Under the pieces are notes generated by a model. That model was not told the origin of the DNA. It was given only the letters and a program-made list of their open reading frames with translations, and searched no databases. Source: Phycisphaerae bacterium (lineage in GTDB: Bacteria > Planctomycetota > Phycisphaerae > SM23-33). From it: DNA of 7,909 nt. This document shows, in pieces, positions 6,111 to 7,909 of the stretch (positions are counted from its first letter, which is position 1; each line of letters starts with the position of its first letter). Made by a program: the position numbers and the translations under genes. The DNA lies in contig JALHTV010000273.1 in NCBI GenBank assembly GCA_022866005.1, positions 1 through 7,909 of the forward strand. The letters run 5' to 3'.

Positions 6111-6779
6111 ATGCAGTGCCCCTTCTGCGGCAAGGACAATGACAAGGTGGTGGACTCTCGCAGCAGCGAGGGAGGCAAGACCGTCCGCCGCCGCCGGCAG
6201 TGCCTGGTTTGCCACCGGCGATTCACCACCTACGAGCGCCCCGAAGAGGGCCTGCGTCTGACCGTGATCAAGAAGGACGGCGCCCGCGAGCCCTACGAGC
6301 GGGGCAAGCTCATTGCCGGGCTGGAGAAGGCCTGCTCCAAGCGCCCCGTGGGCGGCCAGAAGCTCCGCGCGATCGTCGAGGCCGTCGAGGAGGACATCTA
6401 CCGACAGTTCGAGCGCGAGGTGCCCAGCAGCTTCATCGGGGACGCCGTCATCCGCCACCTGTGCGAGGTCGACAAGATCGCCTACGTGCGGTTCGCCAGC
6501 GTCTACCGCAACTTCCAGGACATTGGCGAGCTGATCGAGGAGGCCACGGAGGTGGACCGCGCCTCCCCCGCCGGCAAGGAGCAGAAGCCCTTGTTCGAAC
6601 CCCCCCGGCCCCCGCGCAGCCCGCCCCGCCGGCCCCCCGGCGGCCCGGGCGCCCCCGCCAGAGCCCCAAGTAGCCCAGGAGAATCATGTCCCCCGCAATC
6701 CCCTTGGCCGCGAAACGAATCGTCACCGAGGCCGAACAGGTCGCCCAGCGCATCCGGCGCCGCCAAAAGCCGCAGATGA
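6111..6779 (+). CDS. nrdR: Transcriptional repressor NrdR with atypical Pro/Arg-rich C-terminal tail
   Basis: NrdR represses ribonucleotide reductase genes in response to the ATP/dATP state. The N-terminal zinc ribbon uses CPFC (C3, C6) and CLVC (C31, C34), with VDSR (14-17), the basic VRRRRQ and RFTTYE (37-42). The ATP-cone domain runs from about 49 to 139 (VIKKDGAREPYERGKLIAGL to ASVYRNFQDIGEL). GAGG (6101-6104) lies 6 nt before the ATG. Usual length is 150-160 aa; as read here the frame gives 222 aa. From about residue 150 the tail is Pro/Arg/Ser-rich with no recognisable domain, and its last 94 nt lie inside the topoisomerase gene. A C7 run (6600-6606) sits where family similarity has ended. 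One extra base there would end the protein at TAG 6671-6673, leaving a clean gap before the next ribosome binding site. The gene is probably autoregulated through the two upstream boxes. Confidence 0.93.
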   Translation: MQCPFCGKDNDKVVDSRSSEGGKTVRRRRQCLVCHRRFTTYERPEEGLRLTVIKKDGAREPYERGKLIAGLEKACSKRPVGGQKLRAIVEAVEEDIYRQFEREVPSSFIGDAVIRHLCEVDKIAYVRFASVYRNFQDIGELIEEATEVDRASPAGKEQKPLFEPPRPPRSPPRRPPGGPGAPARAPSSPGESCPPQSPWPRNESSPRPNRSPSASGAAKSRR

Positions 6780-7780
6780 AGCTGCCCATCCGCACGCTGG
6801 GCAACGTCCGCTATCACCCCCGCAGCGGGTACTTCCGCCTCAGCGGGCGGGAGAAGGTCCGCACGCTTACCGTCGCGACCGTGCGAACGTTCGCCCAGAC
6901 GCTCAAGATGCTGTCCATGAGCCTGGACCTCATCCACACCGGCCGGCACTCCACCAAGCGAGAGGCCTACTACCAGGCCTACAACTGGCAGCAGGCGGCC
7001 TTCGCGGCCCAGGAGGAGTCCGACACGGTCATGGACGACGTGGAGGCCCTGCTGGGCGTCAACCGCGAGCAGCTCCACTTCCGGGCCGACGAGCACGGTG
7101 GTGAGGTGGCCGGGGAGCTGGTCGTCATCGACCGCGACCGACGCAGCGGCAAGAAGCTCCAGATCGACTGCCGGCGCTTCGGCAGCGGCGCCTACAGCGT
7201 GCCCACGGTCGTCGAGGAGCTGGAGTTCCGCACCCAGGCCAAGTTCATCCTGGCCGTCGAGACCAAGGGCATGTTCGAGCGCCTCGTGGAGGAGGACTTC
7301 CCCAAGACCCGCCACTGCATCCTGGTGTCGATGGGCGGGGTGCCCAGCCGGGCATGCCGGCGGTTCATCCGCCGCCTGGCCGACGGCCACGGCCTGGCCG
7401 TGTACGTGTTCACCGACGGGGACCCGTACGGCTACTTCAACATCTACCGCACGCTGAAGGTCGGTTCAGGCAACGCCGCGCACCTGAACGAGTTCTTCTG
7501 CGTGCCTCAGGCGCGGTTCCTGGGCGTCACGCCCAACGATATCGTGGAGTACAAGCTGCCGACCCACGCGCTCAAGGACGTGGACCGCAAGCGCGCCCAG
7601 GATGCGCTGCGCAACGACCCGTTTATCCGCCATCACAAGCCTTGGCAGGAGGCGATTGACCGGATGCTCCAGATGGGGGTGCGCGTCGAGCAGCAGGCCC
7701 TGGCCAAACACGGCCTGGAGTTCGTCGCGCGGGAGTACCTGCCCCGCAAGCTGCGACAGGTCGACCGGTTCCTGCCCTAG
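6686..7780 (+). CDS. DNA topoisomerase VI subunit A (Spo11/Top6A family)
   Basis: This is the DNA-cleaving subunit of a type IIB topoisomerase, which makes a double-strand break through a tyrosine and needs an ATPase B subunit for strand passage. The 364-aa length is typical. A short N-terminal helix is followed by LPIRTLGNVRY (33-43) and the winged-helix (CAP-like) domain with STKREAYYQ (89-97); Y96 aligns with the catalytic tyrosine of the R-[DE]-x-[FY]-Y motif. EESDTVMDDVE (110-120) and FGSGAYSVP (165-173) lead into the Toprim domain, with E192 in AVETKGMFERLVEEDF and the DxD acidic pair D244/D246 in FTDGDPYGYFNIYRTLKVGS. All catalytic residues are present. ATG 6686 has AGGAG (6677-6681) 4 nt upstream. 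Residues before M31 (ATG 6776) also match the family layout, so M31 is not the start. Subunit B is not in the window. Topoisomerase VI is mainly archaeal and eukaryotic and is patchy in bacteria. Cotranscription with nrdR is likely. Confidence 0.93.
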   Translation: MSPAIPLAAKRIVTEAEQVAQRIRRRQKPQMKLPIRTLGNVRYHPRSGYFRLSGREKVRTLTVATVRTFAQTLKMLSMSLDLIHTGRHSTKREAYYQAYNWQQAAFAAQEESDTVMDDVEALLGVNREQLHFRADEHGGEVAGELVVIDRDRRSGKKLQIDCRRFGSGAYSVPTVVEELEFRTQAKFILAVETKGMFERLVEEDFPKTRHCILVSMGGVPSRACRRFIRRLADGHGLAVYVFTDGDPYGYFNIYRTLKVGSGNAAHLNEFFCVPQARFLGVTPNDIVEYKLPTHALKDVDRKRAQDALRNDPFIRHHKPWQEAIDRMLQMGVRVEQQALAKHGLEFVAREYLPRKLRQVDRFLP

Positions 7781-7807
7781 GCCAATGGGCGGAACGCGAC
7801 GGACGGA

Positions 7808-7909
7808 ATGATGGACAGGCCCGGCAAGAAGACGACAAACTCCCCCGGCGCCCCGGCGGTCGGCACGGGTTCGCCCGCGGCGGCACCGCCGTGGCTGTGG
7901 GCCGCGGAA
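7808..7909 (+). CDS. Unrecognised ORF, N-terminal fragment (runs off window)
   Basis: After the topoisomerase stop, ATG at 7808 (or the adjacent ATG at 7811) opens a frame that continues to the window edge, 34 codons. It begins MMDRPGKKTTNSPGAPAVGT and then becomes Ala/Pro-rich, ending PWLWAAE. Third codon positions are mostly G or C, as in neighbouring genes. Only a weak GGA-type ribosome site (7801-7807) is seen, nearer to the second ATG. The gap to the topoisomerase stop is 27 nt, so it could belong to the same operon. The fragment is too short to assign a family; it does not resemble the start of topoisomerase VI subunit B as I know it. Confidence 0.45.
   Translation, partial: MMDRPGKKTTNSPGAPAVGTGSPAAAPPWLWAAE

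Noticed and set aside
6776..7780. Top6A starting at ATG 6776, coupled to the nrdR stop through ATGA
   Set aside because: There is no ribosome site before 6776, and the residues encoded from 6686 fit the family's N-terminal helix leading into the LPIRTLGNVRY segment.
7784..7810. 8-codon ORF between top6A and the terminal ORF
   Set aside because: It is too short, has no ribosome site and no relation to a regulatory structure.
1..7909. CRISPR array, tRNA, rRNA or complete insertion sequence
   Set aside because: No regularly spaced repeats, cloverleaf sequences, rRNA motifs or transposase genes were seen.

Overview
The window is high-GC bacterial DNA in which every convincing gene lies on the + strand. 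A planctomycete-type bacterium is my best guess. The hints are a PQQ-like beta-propeller protein, a bacterial topoisomerase VI A subunit and Pro/Arg-rich tails in a very GC-rich background. No rRNA or other decisive marker is present, so the lineage is inference.

Layout. Positions 1-518 hold the C-terminal end of a PQQ-like repeat protein. purH (534-2159) follows after 15 nt and encodes the bifunctional enzyme for the last two steps of IMP synthesis. A P-loop AAA-type ATPase (2175-3350) starts 15 nt after purH. It is much A+T-richer than its neighbours (two 60-nt lines counted at 48-50% GC, against 75% for a line of leuA) and looks acquired. Region 3351-3875 contains no large gene. It holds a sigma70-type promoter (3458-3487), a 33-codon leucine-rich leader peptide (3521-3622) and an intrinsic terminator (3651-3699), with mutually exclusive pairings that read as a classical transcription attenuator for leuA. 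leuA (3876-5420) encodes full-length 2-isopropylmalate synthase. Positions 5496-5961 are a remnant of an AzgA-like purine permease: the N-terminal and C-terminal ends are joined out of frame and roughly 270-290 central residues are missing.

The last block starts with a strong promoter (6036-6064) carrying two near-identical inverted boxes whose centres are 31 bp apart, as expected for paired NrdR boxes. It drives nrdR (6111-6779, the repressor of ribonucleotide reductase genes), which overlaps the start of a topoisomerase VI subunit A gene (6686-7780). A further ORF begins at 7808 and runs off the window; its product is not recognisable.

How the parts work together. purH and the dead permease concern purine synthesis and uptake. 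leuA is an independent unit that appears to be controlled by leucyl-tRNA supply. nrdR and the topoisomerase gene look co-transcribed from an autoregulated promoter, which would tie a DNA topoisomerase subunit to the dNTP/ATP sensor. The leader/attenuator, the nrdR-topoisomerase operon and the foreign-looking ATPase are the most interesting parts.
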